From contig JAFQHO010000052.1 in the NCBI GenBank assembly GCA_017397925.1, positions 1-64,000 of the forward strand: a stretch of DNA of 64,000 nt. Reading direction: 5' to 3'. The position numbers and the translations under genes are program-made. Positions 24,000 through 31,801 of the stretch are shown here, one piece after another; within the stretch, counting starts at the first letter, position 1, and each line of letters opens with the position of its first letter. Source of the DNA: Ruminococcus sp. (lineage in GTDB: Bacteria; Bacillota; Clostridia; Oscillospirales; Ruminococcaceae). Below the pieces are notes generated by a model, which saw only the letters and a program-made list of their open reading frames with translations, did not search any database and had not been told where the DNA came from.

Positions 24000-26024
24000 T
24001 TGGGAGATCGTAGATTTTGTTACAGATGTATGGAAGAAAAAGATTTGGATCAGCATATCTGCCCCCACTGCGGTTTTGATGAAACCACTCCGCATAATGC
24101 GAATTATATAACCCCGGGAACAATACTCCGTGACAGATACCTTATTGGAGTTCTGACGGATTATAACGGCGAGGGTGCTTCCTATATCGGACTTGACCTT
24201 TCAACGGACTGTAAAATTAAGCTTCGTGAGTATATGCCTGCCAATTTTTGTACAAGAGTAAAGGGCAAGGCAACTATCAGTGTAAATTACAATAACCTTG
24301 CAAAATACAAGGCATTTATGGCTGAATATACCGAGCTCAATAAATCTCTTGCAAGACTTCGGAATAATTCAAATATCGAGCCTATACTCGATATGTTTGC
24401 GGATAATAATACAACTTATACTGTTTTTGAGTATGCAGAAGGCGAAAAAATGCTGGATTATCTCAAGGATAATGCAGGTGAACTCAGTTGGGAGCAGGTA
24501 ACTGCACTGTTTCCGCCTTTGTTTACAACAATAGGCATTCTTCATAACAGTGGTATTATTCATCGTGCTATCAGTCCCGATACCATTTACATTACTGATA
24601 AGGGTGATTTAAAGCTTTCCGGCTTCTGCGTATCAGCTGTCAGAACTGTTGATGCAGGACTTGAACACGAGCTTTATAAAGGTTACGCTGCACCTGAGCA
24701 GTATTCTGCAAACAGCAGCAGCAGACAGGGTACTTGGACTGATGTATACGGCATAAGCTCTTTGCTTTACCGTTGTCTCACAGGCTGTATGCCTGTTGAT
24801 TCTATCAGCAGAATGAAGAATGACGACCTTTGTGATCCGTCAGCACTTAATCCGTCAATTCCAGCCCACGTTTCAAAGGCTATAATGGACGGTATGAAGC
24901 TTTCAGGTTCGGAGCGTATACAGACAATTACAGAACTTGTTACCCGTCTTTTTGAGCAGCCGGTTGCCCCTGTAAAGCCTGTTGCGCCAGCACCTTCTCC
25001 AACACCTACTCCGGCACCAAAGGAACAATCTTATGCGTATGAACAAGAGCGATATGAAGCTCAAAGACAGCCACAGGGTTATTATGAATATGACCAACGC
25101 GGCAGTTATCCTCCTCCGGTACGTGAGCGCCAGCGCAGACGATATGAGGAAGAATATGAAGAAGAAAAGATAAATATGGTTGACAGACTGAAAGTGCCTG
25201 TAATTATAGGTGTACTTCTTCTGGCTATATTTGTAATTCTTATAGCATTCATATGGCCTTTACTTAATCCACACGATAATTCTGCTGAACCTTCATCATC
25301 AAATAATTCAAATATAACTTCATCCACTGAAGCACCTGATGAACTTGAAGAACTTTCAGGAAATACTGAAATGCCCAATCTTGTAGGAAAATTCTATTCT
25401 CTCTGTGAAGAAAAGTATAAAGACTACTTTAAATTCAATGTAGAATATGTTTATGATTCTGAAACAGAAGCAGATATGATTATGGAACAGGATGTAGAAC
25501 AGGGCACTTATGTTGATGAAGGCTCCACAATAAATCTTGTAGTTAGCAAGGGACCTGAGGGTGGTACTATTCCGAAATTTGATGGGTTGACTGTTTCACA
25601 ATATGAAAACGAGCTTAAAAAAGCTGGTATTTCCAATTATTCACTCATCAAATCATCAAGTTCATGGGGAACTCCTGATACAATTTCACAGCTGCAGATT
25701 GACGGAAAAACAGCTACTCCCGGCGAGTATTTCAGCAACAAGGAAGGCAAGAAGCTTATTGTATTCTATATTTCCAAGGATGCAAGCTATGTTCCTAATC
25801 AGGTTACACAGGCAACACAGGCTGCTACAACAACTCCGCCTACAACAGTGGCCGTTGTAACGCAGGCACCTACAGCTGCACCAACAGATGCTCCTGTAAT
25901 TCCTACAGACCCTCCGGCACCGCCTCCGACTGATCCACCTGCACCGCCACCACCACCTCCAACTGACCCACCTGTGGTTACACCACCTGAGGGCGGCGGA
26001 GAAGGCGATATCAGTGTCTGGTAA
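24000..26024 (+). CDS. membrane pseudokinase: zinc ribbon, kinase-like domain, TM, PASTA repeats
   Basis: Start set at TTG 24000, 7 nt after AAAGGAGG; the longer ATG frame begins in the leader hairpin. The product has 674 residues. A zinc ribbon (about 7-26, CYRC...CPHC) precedes a Ser/Thr kinase-like domain (about 40-325). Catalytic motifs are lost: HRD is HRA (188-190) and DFG is SGF (207-209), while the fold-level APEQY and DVYGIS segments remain. A Pro/Gln-rich, charged juxtamembrane region and one TM (about 399-424) follow, then two extracellular PASTA-like repeats (about 455-592) and a Thr/Pro-rich tail. It resembles PrkC-type wall sensors but should be catalytically dead, probably a signalling scaffold. 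Confidence 0.88.
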   Translation: MGDRRFCYRCMEEKDLDQHICPHCGFDETTPHNANYITPGTILRDRYLIGVLTDYNGEGASYIGLDLSTDCKIKLREYMPANFCTRVKGKATISVNYNNLAKYKAFMAEYTELNKSLARLRNNSNIEPILDMFADNNTTYTVFEYAEGEKMLDYLKDNAGELSWEQVTALFPPLFTTIGILHNSGIIHRAISPDTIYITDKGDLKLSGFCVSAVRTVDAGLEHELYKGYAAPEQYSANSSSRQGTWTDVYGISSLLYRCLTGCMPVDSISRMKNDDLCDPSALNPSIPAHVSKAIMDGMKLSGSERIQTITELVTRLFEQPVAPVKPVAPAPSPTPTPAPKEQSYAYEQERYEAQRQPQGYYEYDQRGSYPPPVRERQRRRYEEEYEEEKINMVDRLKVPVIIGVLLLAIFVILIAFIWPLLNPHDNSAEPSSSNNSNITSSTEAPDELEELSGNTEMPNLVGKFYSLCEEKYKDYFKFNVEYVYDSETEADMIMEQDVEQGTYVDEGSTINLVVSKGPEGGTIPKFDGLTVSQYENELKKAGISNYSLIKSSSSWGTPDTISQLQIDGKTATPGEYFSNKEGKKLIVFYISKDASYVPNQVTQATQAATTTPPTTVAVVTQAPTAAPTDAPVIPTDPPAPPPTDPPAPPPPPPTDPPVVTPPEGGGEGDISVW

Positions 26025-26040
26025 TAATAATTTTTAAAAC

Positions 26041-26075
26041 AAAGAGGTTTACCAATAGCGGTAAACCTCTTTATT
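26041..26075. terminator. terminator after the pseudokinase gene
   Basis: AAAGAGGTTTAC/GTAAACCTCTTT, a perfect 12-bp stem followed by ATTT. It can work in both directions. Confidence 0.85.
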
Positions 26076-26080
26076 TGCAG

Positions 26081-26119
26081 AAAAATGCCTTGTATCATTC
26101 AAATGATGATACAAGGCAT
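26081..26119 (-). terminator. terminator of the GNAT gene
   Basis: TGCCTTGTATCAT/ATGATACAAGGCA, a 13-bp stem, followed on the minus strand by TTTTT. Confidence 0.9.
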
Positions 26120-26126
26120 AATTATT

Positions 26127-26783
26127 TTACCAGTTAATTACAGAATGACTGTGAATATAGAATTCCTCCTGGCTTGGCTGCCATCTTTTTTCTTTTGGCG
26201 GAAAAAGCTTATCATATTCAGCAACAGCCGCTTCATCATCACAGGGAGCATCAGCGTCGTTGGGGTGATAGAACCATTTTCTGCCATCTAAAGCGTCCTC
26301 TGCAAAGGTTTTTACAAGCAGGGCAGCAGGAAATACATCTCCCTCAACGCAAACATTATACTTTTTGCAGCTCTTGTAACCGCGAGCGACATAGTTATCG
26401 GGATTACCAAAGTTAATAACAGTATCATATCCCATTTTTTGAACTAATTCGAACGTAAATTCAAGCAGTGTCTTACTCAGACCCATTCTCTGAAAATCGG
26501 GATGAATACATATAGGTCCCATTGATACAATTGGCTTTATATTGCCATTTTCATCAACGAGCTCAGCTTTTGAATACATAACACTGCCGATAATTTTTCC
26601 GTCAGCTTCAATTACATAGTCAAGCTCAGGGATAAATGCCTCGTGCTTTCTCAGCAAGTGCATAAAGTAATGTTCATTACAGCCCGGAACGCTTAAATTC
26701 CAAAATGCTTCACGTGCGAGATTTTCAACCTCATAGTAGTCTTTTTCTGTTTCTAAACGGATAATATAGTCATTTTTATTCAT
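26127..26783 (-). CDS. GNAT-family N-acetyltransferase
   Basis: Start set at ATG 26783 with AGGAGG upstream; the longer frame runs into the leader. The product has 218 residues. The GNAT core (about 5-150) shows YVIEADGKIIGSVMYSK, MGPICIHPDFQRMGLSKTLL (acetyl-CoA loop) and YDTVINFGNPDNYVARGYKS. The C-terminal third contains WFYHPNDADAPCDDEAAVAEYDKLFPPKEKR-type sequence common in Firmicutes homologues. The acceptor is unknown. The long structured leader with a short upstream ORF suggests induction by translation stress or an antibiotic. Confidence 0.88.
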   Translation of the reverse strand: MNKNDYIIRLETEKDYYEVENLAREAFWNLSVPGCNEHYFMHLLRKHEAFIPELDYVIEADGKIIGSVMYSKAELVDENGNIKPIVSMGPICIHPDFQRMGLSKTLLEFTFELVQKMGYDTVINFGNPDNYVARGYKSCKKYNVCVEGDVFPAALLVKTFAEDALDGRKWFYHPNDADAPCDDEAAVAEYDKLFPPKEKRWQPSQEEFYIHSHSVINW

Positions 26784-26816
26784 TGTTTTTTCCTCCTGAA
26801 ATGTGTTGACCGAACA

Positions 26817-26870
26817 CGGGAGGCTTGTGTGAGATAGTATTTGCAAACCTCCCGTTTACGCTGCTATCTC
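26817..26870 (-). promoter_or_regulatory. attenuator-like interleaved stems in the GNAT leader
   Basis: On the minus strand the order is GAGATAG (26870-26864), CGGGAGG (26854-26848), CTATCTC (26837-26831), CCTCCCG (26823-26817). The two perfect 7-bp pairings interleave, so they form either an H-type pseudoknot or mutually exclusive stems. The first arm lies within the leader ORF and the second starts 2 nt after its stop codon. Confidence 0.65.
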
Positions 26871-26891
26871 CTTTTTAGTTGTATTTTTCAA
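26856..26891 (-). CDS. leader peptide upstream of the GNAT gene
   Basis: A TTG start at 26891, 7 nt after AAAGGAG, opens an 11-codon ORF encoding MKNTTKKEIAA and ending TAA (26858-26856). It overlaps the first arm of the leader structure, as in ribosome-mediated attenuators of resistance genes. It lies between the promoter and the GNAT ORF. No sequence family applies at this size. Confidence 0.55.
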   Translation of the reverse strand: MKNTTKKEIAA

Positions 26892-26951
26892 AAAAATTCT
26901 CCTTTAAAATCTATTAAGAGCAGAAATATCTTGACTTCTGTTCTTGTACAC

Positions 26952-26980
26952 ATTATAGCACATTATTAATGGGATGTCAA
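26952..26980 (-). promoter_or_regulatory. promoter of the GNAT gene
   Basis: On the minus strand TTGACA (26980-26975), 17 bp, TATAAT (26957-26952), a near-perfect promoter placed about 170 bp before the ATG. The leader is therefore long. Confidence 0.85.
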
Positions 26981-26998
26981 TGTTTATTTATGAATTAG

Positions 26999-27850
26999 TT
27001 AGTTAGGCTGTCCCTGACGGTGACGCAGATTATTTTCTTTAAGTTTTCTTCCCTCTGCAATAAGTCTGAGCATTTCATCGGAATCAGAGTTTTTCAGAGC
27101 TTCGCTGTATTGTTTCAGATTTTCAATGAGCAGTTCAAGCTCATAGCTGAGATGTTCCTTATTCTGCATAAAAAGGTCGGTCCACATTTTTTCATTCATA
27201 GTGGCAATTCTTGTCATATCCTGAAAGCTTCCGCCGCTGAATCCGCATTCAAGGTCAAGCTGAGGACTTTTTACGTAAGCAGAGGAAACAATATGAGCAA
27301 GCTGAGAAGTGTAAGCAATCATTTTATCGTGATTTTCAGGGGTTGTATTGACAATTTTTCCTGCCCCGATTTCTTTAGCGAGGTTGGAAAGCTTTTCAAA
27401 ATCCTCGTATGTGCTGTCGGTAAACGGGGTTATAATAAAGTTTGCATTTAGAAAAAGATCGGCGCTGCTATTGTGATATCCGCCGAATTCTTTTCCTGCC
27501 ATAGGATGCATACCGAGATAATTCAGCCCGTGTTCTTCTGCAATATTCTTCATTCGCAGAGAAAAATCTCCCTTTATACCGCATACATCGGTGATGAGTA
27601 TACCTTTATCGAATTTTCCGATATTTTCACAAATATATTTTTCTGCCGCTTCGGGGAAAAGAGACACAATAACAAGGTCAAAGCCGCTGTAATCACCGTC
27701 AAATTCCATATCAATGGCAACATCGCGGAGAGCCGAAAACTCAATATCGTGGTTCAGGTCACAGCCTACAACAAAATGTGAAGTGTATTTCTTCATAGCC
27801 TTACATAGTGATCCACCTATAAGACCAAGTCCGACAACTAAAATTCTCAT
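26999..27850 (-). CDS. tyrA: prephenate dehydrogenase
   Basis: Start set at ATG 27850 after GGCAGGT; the product has 283 residues. It converts prephenate to 4-hydroxyphenylpyruvate in tyrosine synthesis. The N-terminal Rossmann domain has MRILVVGLGLIGGSLCKAM. Active-site segments are LITDVCGIKG, YLGMHPMAGKEFGGY (catalytic His) and IAYTSQLAHIVSSAYV. There is no chorismate mutase or ACT domain. It is monocistronic with a strong promoter. Confidence 0.93.
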   Translation of the reverse strand: MRILVVGLGLIGGSLCKAMKKYTSHFVVGCDLNHDIEFSALRDVAIDMEFDGDYSGFDLVIVSLFPEAAEKYICENIGKFDKGILITDVCGIKGDFSLRMKNIAEEHGLNYLGMHPMAGKEFGGYHNSSADLFLNANFIITPFTDSTYEDFEKLSNLAKEIGAGKIVNTTPENHDKMIAYTSQLAHIVSSAYVKSPQLDLECGFSGGSFQDMTRIATMNEKMWTDLFMQNKEHLSYELELLIENLKQYSEALKNSDSDEMLRLIAEGRKLKENNLRHRQGQPN

Positions 27851-27881
27851 AAAATTACCTGCCTTTATAATTGATATGTAC

Positions 27882-27910
27882 ATTATATCACTTTATCACT
27901 TTAAAGTCAA
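27882..27910 (-). promoter_or_regulatory. tyrA promoter
   Basis: On the minus strand TTGACT (27910-27905), 17 bp, TATAAT (27887-27882). Confidence 0.8.
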
Positions 27911-28011
27911 GTGTTTTTGATGAAAATTCATAAAATGAAAATAATACTCACAGAACAATGAGAATAAGATGTATTAGTATGTATAGTTATAGTCAACAAA
28001 AAAAGTATATG

Positions 28012-28109
28012 TATTTTGTGCAATCAAACAAAATTTCAAAAACCTCTTGACAAACGAAAGATAATAGTCTACAATATAAGTAGATGATAAATATACATAA
28101 ATATTTATC
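28012..28109 (+). promoter_or_regulatory. orphan promoter-plus-hairpin element (copy A)
   Basis: TTGACA (28047-28052), 17 bp, TACAAT (28070-28075). TCTAC-N7-GTAGA (28068-28084) overlaps the -10, and a perfect hairpin GATAAATAT-ACATAA-ATATTTATC (28086-28109) follows. The block closely matches 51027-51122, including upstream sequence TTTTGTGCA and AAAAACCT. No plus-strand gene follows; transcription would run antisense into the exonuclease gene 3' end. Confidence 0.6.
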
Positions 28110-28140
28110 AGATTATAATTCAGTGGTTGATTTTTACAGT

Positions 28141-28704
28141 TTATTTGACATAATGTTTTTTCAGCTCCTGATAACAGTAGTGATTGGCGATACAATCAGC
28201 TAAAGCACGGTGAGCGTCATTGTGGCAGATTCCGAAATATTCTGTAAGAGTTGTAAGCTTTCGGTTTGGAACGTCAAGATTACATTTTCTGGCATATGTA
28301 AGGGTATCAAGGGTGTCGTTCATAAACGGAGGAAGCCCCAGTTTTTCGCAGTATATCTTTATAATATTGCGGTCAAAACAGGCGACATTATGTCCAAGGA
28401 TTATATCGTCACCAATAAATTCAAGGTAATCGGGAAGAATATCACCGATACCGGGAGAATTCTTCACCATATCGTTTGTTATGCCTGTAATTGACGTTAT
28501 AAGGCTGCTGATAATTCCCACAGGCTTCACAAGACTGCTGAATTTATCAGTAATCTCATTATCCCGCACCTTCACAGCAGAAACTTCAATGATTTCGCAT
28601 TTGTAGATATTGACATCAGTAGTTTCAAGGTCAATAACAGTATAGTCGGAAATATCTTCTTTAATGCTTTTTCTTGTGTTTGTGTTTTTGATATAAATAC
28701 TCAT
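28141..28704 (-). CDS. DEDDh 3'-5' exonuclease (DnaQ/PolC exonuclease-like)
   Basis: The 187-residue single-domain exonuclease has motif I YTVIDLETTDVN (D, E), motif II HNVACFDRNII (D) and motif III HRALADCIANHY (H, D), the DEDDh set. It resembles the exonuclease part of PolC or stand-alone DnaQ-like proteins; the exact DNA or RNA substrate is unclear. An AAAGGAG site precedes ATG. It lies 12 bp downstream of the RluA gene and is probably cotranscribed with it. Confidence 0.88.
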   Translation of the reverse strand: MSIYIKNTNTRKSIKEDISDYTVIDLETTDVNIYKCEIIEVSAVKVRDNEITDKFSSLVKPVGIISSLITSITGITNDMVKNSPGIGDILPDYLEFIGDDIILGHNVACFDRNIIKIYCEKLGLPPFMNDTLDTLTYARKCNLDVPNRKLTTLTEYFGICHNDAHRALADCIANHYCYQELKKHYVK

Positions 28705-28716
28705 TTTTCTTCTCCT

Positions 28717-29658
28717 TTATCGTGGAAATTCAAGATTATACGGGCATTCCGGCTTTATTTCGTTGAGATATGCAAGCGATGAGTTATCGGGAAAGTCAAA
28801 TTCAAGGCGATACGCGCAAAGTGCCTGCCTAAACAGGTTATGACGTTTGTTTGCGGCAATATTTCCATATTTTCCATCGCCGAGAATTGGACAGCCTATA
28901 TGTGCAAGATGAGCTCTTATCTGGTGTGTGCGCCCTGTATAAAGTTTGATTTCAAGTAGTGACATATCATTTTTTTGTTCAAGAACAGTATATCCCGTTT
29001 TAATTTCTTTGTAACCGTCAAGTGGTTTATTGCTTATACGGACAATATTCCGTCCTTCCTGCCGATAGTGGTATGCAGTAAGTATATCCCGGGATTTAGG
29101 AGGTTTACCGACAGTGATACACTGATAGATTTTGTGTACATATCCGTTTTTAATACCGTCGTTCATTTCACGTAAGGCAGCAGCATTCTTGGCGGCTGTC
29201 ACAATGCCGGATGTATTTCTGTCGAGACGGCTGCATAGGGCAGGAGCAAAAGTGCTTTCTTCTTCGGGGAGATACTCCTTTTTATTGCAGAGATACAGTT
29301 TTATGCGGTTAATCAGCGTATCTTCGGAGTTTTCTCCGTTTCCGTGGGAATCAAGTCCCATAGGCTTATAAGCGATTAAAATATTTTCGTCCTCGTAAAT
29401 TATATCAAGAGTTGTATCTGCCTTTAAAAATGACATATCGTGCTTTTTTACAGCAGAAACATCATCCTTGACGTATACGCGGACAACATCTCCCTCGCAG
29501 AGTTTTGCCGATATTTCACAGCGTTTTCCATTTATTTTAATATCTTTTTTGCGGATAAGCCGATACATCATAGATTTAGGCAGGTCAGGCATAGCTTTAA
29601 GCAGAAACTTATCAAGCCTCTGACCGCTGTCATTGGACATTATTGTAAATTCTCTCAT
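28717..29658 (-). CDS. RluA-family pseudouridine synthase
   Basis: The 313-residue protein has an N-terminal S4 RNA-binding domain (GQRLDKFLLKAM...MYRLIRKKDIKING) and a catalytic domain with CSRLDRNTSGIV (Asp nucleophile in RLDR). ILIAYKPMGLDSHG, YTGRTHQIRAHLAHIG and LGDGKYG complete the family motifs. It modifies uridines in rRNA or tRNA; which one (RluC, RluD or other) is not clear. GAGGTG precedes ATG. Confidence 0.92.
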   Translation of the reverse strand: MREFTIMSNDSGQRLDKFLLKAMPDLPKSMMYRLIRKKDIKINGKRCEISAKLCEGDVVRVYVKDDVSAVKKHDMSFLKADTTLDIIYEDENILIAYKPMGLDSHGNGENSEDTLINRIKLYLCNKKEYLPEEESTFAPALCSRLDRNTSGIVTAAKNAAALREMNDGIKNGYVHKIYQCITVGKPPKSRDILTAYHYRQEGRNIVRISNKPLDGYKEIKTGYTVLEQKNDMSLLEIKLYTGRTHQIRAHLAHIGCPILGDGKYGNIAANKRHNLFRQALCAYRLEFDFPDNSSLAYLNEIKPECPYNLEFPR

Positions 29659-29763
29659 TGATTCACCTCAGAAAAATATGTGCATTATGCACAAAAAGAT
29701 TTGTATATAACAGGCTATAGTAATGAAAAAAGCGGATAATATAACATTTTTGTGTTTAAAATG

Positions 29764-29792
29764 TTGCAATTCTGTAATTTTTATGATACAAT
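29764..29792 (+). promoter_or_regulatory. promoter of the GH25 gene
   Basis: TTGCAA (29764-29769), 17 bp, TACAAT (29787-29792). Confidence 0.7.
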
Positions 29793-29868
29793 TATATTTG
29801 AGTGATTTATGGATTATTGTATACGAATAAAAACCTATGCCCACGAGATTTTCAAGGAGTAGATTCCC

Positions 29869-31749
29869 ATGAGCTTAGCGAAAAAAATGATTTCAGCCAT
29901 TCTGGCGGCAGGAATGAGTATTCTGCCTGTTGTGTCAATTACAGCTTCTGCTGTAGCTGATGTAAATAATACCTATGTATATGATAACACAATTTCTGAA
30001 AAAAGTAAAGACCTTGCTTTTGAAGAAAACACACCTTTTAATGTTTTTGACATTTACGATGCCTATTATGAAATAAAATCTCAGGTTACAAAGCCTGCAA
30101 CAACAGTTACAACTACGGTAACGAAAAAAACAACTACAACAACAACTACAACATCCGCACCTAAGACCACTTCAAAAAAGACCACATCCAAAACAGTACC
30201 TAAAACTACATCAAAAAAGACTACGACTACAACAGCTGTAAGCAAAACCACAACAAAAGATATTACGACTACAACAAAAAAATCTGCATCTACTACATCT
30301 GTTGATGCAACAAATGCAGTAACTACAGTTTCAACAATGCTTACTACTGCTGCAACTACATCTGTAACTACACAGGTAGGACAATTTTCAGAAGGAAGAT
30401 ACATTAACGGAATTGATGTATCACAGTGGCAGTATAAAATTGACTGGAAGGCTGTAAAAGATAGCGGACAGGTTGATTTTGCAATTATAAAGGCAGGTTG
30501 GGGCAAGGAATATGATCAGGTAGATCCCTTTTTCCACGATAATATGCAGCAGGCACAAGCTGTTGGTATGGATGTAGGCGTATACTGGTTCAGTTATGCA
30601 ATGTCCGTTGAAGAAGCAAAACAAGAAGCACTTGTATGTATGGAAACTATAAAGGATTACAGTTTCAATTATCCTGTATACTTTGATTTTGAATATCAAA
30701 GGGCATTGACAACTCTCAGTTATGCAACTCTTTCCGAAATGATTGAGGCTTTCTGTACAACTCTTGAAGAAAACGGCTATAAAACAGGCGTATACGGAAG
30801 CGGAAGCGATTTTGAATACCGTATATACAGACACGTGCTTGAAAAACGTCCAGTATGGGTTGCAGAGTATGATACACCAACTGTCAGCTGGTATACAGGT
30901 ACTCATGGTATATGGCAGTACAGCCCAAGAGGCAGAATTGACGGAATAGCAACAGATGTCGATTTGAATTACTGCTATGTTGACTATCCATCAGTTGTTG
31001 GAGTAAACCCAGTCAACGGAGTAATTCCGCCTGCAACCATACCTGTAACAACGACTACAGACCCTGCCGTTACAACCACGACGACAAATAATTGGAGTTG
31101 TAAAATATTCGACCTCAGTACAATGTCGGTTGATAACTGGAATGATTTCAATAAAGAAGAAAATGACTTTGCAATGATTATGGCTGATTCAGATAAGCTT
31201 GAGTCAATCGGCGAAAACATTGACAAGGCTCATTCACTTGGAATCGAATGTGGAGTTATATATGACTGTAACGTAGTAACCGTTGAAAAAATCAAGGAAG
31301 ATATAGCTGTTCTTGATGCACAATTAAGCGGCAGAACACTTGAATATCCTCTATATTTCAATATTGACGAAAAAAATGCAGAGTTTGGAATATGTGGATT
31401 TGAAAAAAATAACGCAGCATACATAGCAACAGAATTCTGTTCTTACTTTGAGAATAAGAAGTACTATGTAGGAATTAGGGCAGAGGACAAGGCTCTTGGC
31501 TATCGTTTTAACCGTGATTTACTTTCACGTTATGACGTATGGCAGGTAAAGTATAATAATGACCCTAATCTCTTTACCGGATATTGCGGCATAAAATCAC
31601 GTTATAATGCCGAAAACGGTGGATTTGATATTATATGCGTTACTGATTATCCCGAAATAATAAAGCGTATTGGACTTAACGGCTATACACCACAGGAGCA
31701 GAATTTGACTGAAAATACAGAAAATACTGCTACACAGGAACAAGAATAA
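29869..31749 (+). CDS. secreted GH25 lysozyme-like protein with a second, degenerate GH25 domain
   Basis: The 626-residue precursor has a signal peptide (about 1-28), a Thr/Lys-rich low-complexity linker (about 70-170), a GH25 muramidase domain (about 180-382) and a second short Thr linker. A second domain (about 409-615) aligns in layout with the first. Domain 1 keeps GIDVSQWQ, FAIIKAGWG and the catalytic YFDFEYQ (Asp273, Glu275). Domain 2 has YFNIDEK in place of DxE, so it is probably inactive and may bind wall glycan. It likely acts outside the cell in peptidoglycan turnover or defence. The Thr linkers resemble those of Ruminococcus secreted enzymes. Confidence 0.88.
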   Translation: MSLAKKMISAILAAGMSILPVVSITASAVADVNNTYVYDNTISEKSKDLAFEENTPFNVFDIYDAYYEIKSQVTKPATTVTTTVTKKTTTTTTTTSAPKTTSKKTTSKTVPKTTSKKTTTTTAVSKTTTKDITTTTKKSASTTSVDATNAVTTVSTMLTTAATTSVTTQVGQFSEGRYINGIDVSQWQYKIDWKAVKDSGQVDFAIIKAGWGKEYDQVDPFFHDNMQQAQAVGMDVGVYWFSYAMSVEEAKQEALVCMETIKDYSFNYPVYFDFEYQRALTTLSYATLSEMIEAFCTTLEENGYKTGVYGSGSDFEYRIYRHVLEKRPVWVAEYDTPTVSWYTGTHGIWQYSPRGRIDGIATDVDLNYCYVDYPSVVGVNPVNGVIPPATIPVTTTTDPAVTTTTTNNWSCKIFDLSTMSVDNWNDFNKEENDFAMIMADSDKLESIGENIDKAHSLGIECGVIYDCNVVTVEKIKEDIAVLDAQLSGRTLEYPLYFNIDEKNAEFGICGFEKNNAAYIATEFCSYFENKKYYVGIRAEDKALGYRFNRDLLSRYDVWQVKYNNDPNLFTGYCGIKSRYNAENGGFDIICVTDYPEIIKRIGLNGYTPQEQNLTENTENTATQEQE

Positions 31750-31756
31750 ACACTCT

Positions 31757-31787
31757 CACCGCACGGAGCATTTCTGTGCGGTGTTTC
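31757..31787 (+). terminator. weak terminator before addB
   Basis: CACCGCAC/GTGCGGTG 8-bp stem followed only by TTTCC. It lies 15 bp before the addB ATG and could be an attenuator rather than a full stop. Confidence 0.5.
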
Positions 31788-31801
31788 CATAAGGAGAAGA
31801 T

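Noticed and set aside
25799..26098. Gly-rich minus-strand ORF at the pseudokinase 3' end
   Set aside because: Antisense of the Pro/Thr-rich tail; its Gly runs are complements of Pro codons.
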